Positions 7,017 to 8,338 of a DNA stretch of 8,338 bases are shown one piece after another. The position numbers were made by a program, and so were the translations under genes. This DNA comes from Flavipsychrobacter stenotrophus (GTDB lineage: Bacteria; Bacteroidota; Bacteroidia; Chitinophagales; Chitinophagaceae): assembly GCA_947371715.1 (NCBI GenBank), contig CANBQQ010000122.1, positions 1-8,338 of the forward strand, read 5' to 3'. Numbering within the stretch: position 1 is the stretch's first letter; each line of letters opens with the position of its first letter. The notes under the pieces were generated by a model. That model searched no databases and was not told the DNA's origin. It was given only the letters and a program-made list of their open reading frames with translations.

Positions 7017-7091
7017 TGCCGTTGTTGGTCTTCTGACCAACAACCATCGGGCCGATTCTCTTTGAGACCAAAACAAACAATTATAGTTGGG
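7017..7091. repeat. 75-bp direct repeat, copy 2
   Basis: This is the second copy, offset by 83 bp. Here the inverted repeat is perfect: GTTGTTGGTC (7021-7030), loop TTCT, then GACCAACAAC (7035-7044). The other small hairpin loses one pair because of the change at 7055. No T-run follows on either strand, so it does not look like a terminator. It may belong to a dispersed intergenic repeat family or be a structured RNA element. Confidence 0.9.
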
Positions 7092-7673
7092 GCCAAGGGA
7101 AGCGTCAGCCTACAAGTAACAACGGCCGTGATAATCACTTTAATGCTCAACACGATATCCTGTATATTCTATAATTCTGACCATTCTGACAAGGACATTG
7201 GCACATGTCTCTTAGATCTGTAAATGCAACATGCTCCTTCCCCTAACATCTTCACTATGAAATTCTGCCTTAATTTTTCTGCCAAATTTCTCAAAAATGA
7301 CAATTCACACATTATCCACAGCAATATGTATTTACTAACACGCACTACACATATTTCTGCACATTAAGTGTTTGTAATTTTTTTCAGGTTTTATTTTGTA
7401 TTGGTTAGTTTTATTTTCTCGGCACTTCCTGGAATGTACGAGTTGCTGAAACCCTTTATAGCATTGATATTCAACGATTTTATCAATCTCGTGATCATAA
7501 CTTTACGGTCGTTGAAAATCTATCTATTATTGCAAAAAACATGTAACTAAATAAAAAAAGTTTGTCACAAGTTATTAACATTACTGAATAATGCTTTATC
7601 TTGTGTCGCTATTATTGTTTATAGGGAACGTTAAAATTTCAGCAACAAACTAACTAGTATTAAATTGAACAAC
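7092..7673. other. AT-rich gene-free region before the exported TPR gene
   Basis: These 582 bp hold no gene I can support. They become strongly AT-rich to the right. A perfect consensus DnaA box (TTATCCACA) lies at 7312-7320, but it is alone. A short direct repeat, ATTCTGAC, occurs twice around 7175-7192. The promoter of the next gene should lie near the right end, yet I found no full match to the Bacteroidota consensus; TATTATTG at 7610-7617 matches the -7 element at all but one base but lacks a correctly spaced TTG. The length is unusual for the space in front of one gene. Confidence 0.5.
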
Positions 7674-8338
7674 ATGTTGAAGAGAATCTCGAAGCTTACG
7701 CTTGCGTTGATGCTTTTGTGTCTGTACACAAATGCACAATGGCTCAAGAAATTCGAATCGTCAGATAACCTGTACCAGGATGCGAAGAGGGAGATAGAGC
7801 TGAAGCACTATCAGAAGGCTATTAATATGTGTAACAAGGCGTTGGATATATCTCCAAAGAATATGGATATCCATTTGTTGTTGGGGCGTGCCTATTCTCT
7901 TGCCGGTAAGGTAGATAGTGCTCGTCTGGAGCTGAACAGGGTTATTGAAAAAAACCCCAAATACCGTGATGCATATATCTACCTGATCAATATGGAGTCT
8001 ATAGCGTGTAACTACGTACAGGCTATCGAATATGCTGATCTGGGTCTGAAGTACTTTCCAAATGACAGGGACATCTTGCTGAAGAAACTGGATGTGTATA
8101 ACAAGGAAGGTAACTGGATAGAAAGTAACAAGTTAGCTGATTACTTGTTCGACAAATACTCCGGCGATCCGTTCATTCGCACAGTTTACCTGGAATATAA
8201 ATTAACACTCGCACGTCAGTATTCTCACAAGGGTTACATTGACATCGCAAAGCGTTCCTATGAAGCTGTGCTGGAGCAGGATCCTTTGAACAAAGAAGCA
8301 ATACAGGCTGTATATAATCTTGATGTAAGATCTGGTAA
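7674..8338 (+). CDS. exported TPR protein, possible outer-membrane export component (partial)
   Basis: The frame runs open from ATG 7674 to the window edge, giving 221 complete codons and two bases of the next. The final bases 'taa' are not in frame, so the C-terminus is missing. Residues 1-21 are a signal peptide (MLKRISK, a hydrophobic core, then cleavage after TNA). From about residue 32 the protein consists of TPR units, such as HYQKAINMCNKALDISPKN and the following LLLGRAYSLAGKVDSARLEL. The layout fits the start of proteins in which periplasmic TPRs precede an outer-membrane beta-barrel, as in the YaiO family or PgaA. That barrel is not visible here, so the family is inferred from the N-terminus and from the neighbouring glycosyltransferase. 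It lies after a terminator and a long gap, so it is a separate transcription unit. A plain periplasmic TPR protein is the alternative. Confidence 0.85.
   Translation, partial: MLKRISKLTLALMLLCLYTNAQWLKKFESSDNLYQDAKREIELKHYQKAINMCNKALDISPKNMDIHLLLGRAYSLAGKVDSARLELNRVIEKNPKYRDAYIYLINMESIACNYVQAIEYADLGLKYFPNDRDILLKKLDVYNKEGNWIESNKLADYLFDKYSGDPFIRTVYLEYKLTLARQYSHKGYIDIAKRSYEAVLEQDPLNKEAIQAVYNLDVRSG

Noticed and set aside
6856..7080. Minus-strand frames of 65-74 codons with an internally repeated peptide
   Set aside because: The peptide repeat simply reflects the 75-bp DNA repeats read in different frames, and the frames run across the terminator hairpin. No protein family is recognisable.
6934..7091. 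The direct repeats as a CRISPR array
   Set aside because: There are only two 75-bp units with an 8-bp spacer, far outside repeat and spacer sizes of CRISPR arrays, and no cas genes are present.
7312..7320. Perfect DnaA box TTATCCACA as evidence of a replication origin
   Set aside because: It is a single box with no cluster, and none of the genes usually near oriC (dnaA, dnaN and similar) are here. One match is compatible with chance.
7368..7550. 60-codon hydrophobic plus-strand frame (GTG start)
   Set aside because: AT-rich DNA readily gives Phe/Leu/Ile-rich frames. The start is a GTG without promoter or leader support, and composition matches the surrounding non-coding DNA.

Overview
The window looks like part of a chromosome of a Bacteroidota bacterium, probably close to the Chitinophagaceae (order Chitinophagales). 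Four things point there. Two promoters fit the Bacteroidota pattern exactly (TTG, 19 bp, TAnnTTTG). Start codons lack Shine-Dalgarno sequences and follow A-rich leaders. The sensor kinase is a TPR lipoprotein of a kind common in that phylum. The leftmost gene resembles the large secreted surface proteins of gliding or type IX-secreting Bacteroidota. The exact genus cannot be read from the sequence.

Layout. Positions 1-357 (minus strand) hold the N-terminus of a secreted protein that leaves the window on the left. After a 275-bp intergenic region with a promoter at 583-612 comes a TPR sensor histidine kinase (633-2693, GTG start). A second promoter (2827-2856) precedes a tight run: a stand-alone receiver protein (2938-3339), a second receiver about 83% identical to it but carrying a transmembrane anchor (3349-4029), and a membrane-anchored HEAT-repeat protein (4022-5170) whose start overlaps the previous stop by 8 nt. 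After 146 bp comes a processive-type family 2 glycosyltransferase with membrane helices (5317-6855), closed by a strong intrinsic terminator (6883-6911). A gene-free stretch of about 760 bp follows, with two 75-bp direct repeats that each contain an inverted repeat. The last gene (7674 to the right edge) encodes an exported TPR protein that is cut by the window.

Working model (inference). The inner-membrane glycosyltransferase and the exported TPR protein resemble the division of labour in synthase-dependent exopolysaccharide secretion (PgaC/PgaA-like). The kinase and the two receivers have no DNA-binding output domain. One receiver and the HEAT protein are both predicted to sit on the cytoplasmic face of the inner membrane, where the glycosyltransferase catalytic domain also lies. 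The simplest reading is that phosphorylation controls polysaccharide synthesis directly, by protein contact at the membrane and not through transcription. The polymer, the signal and the direct interactions are unknown.
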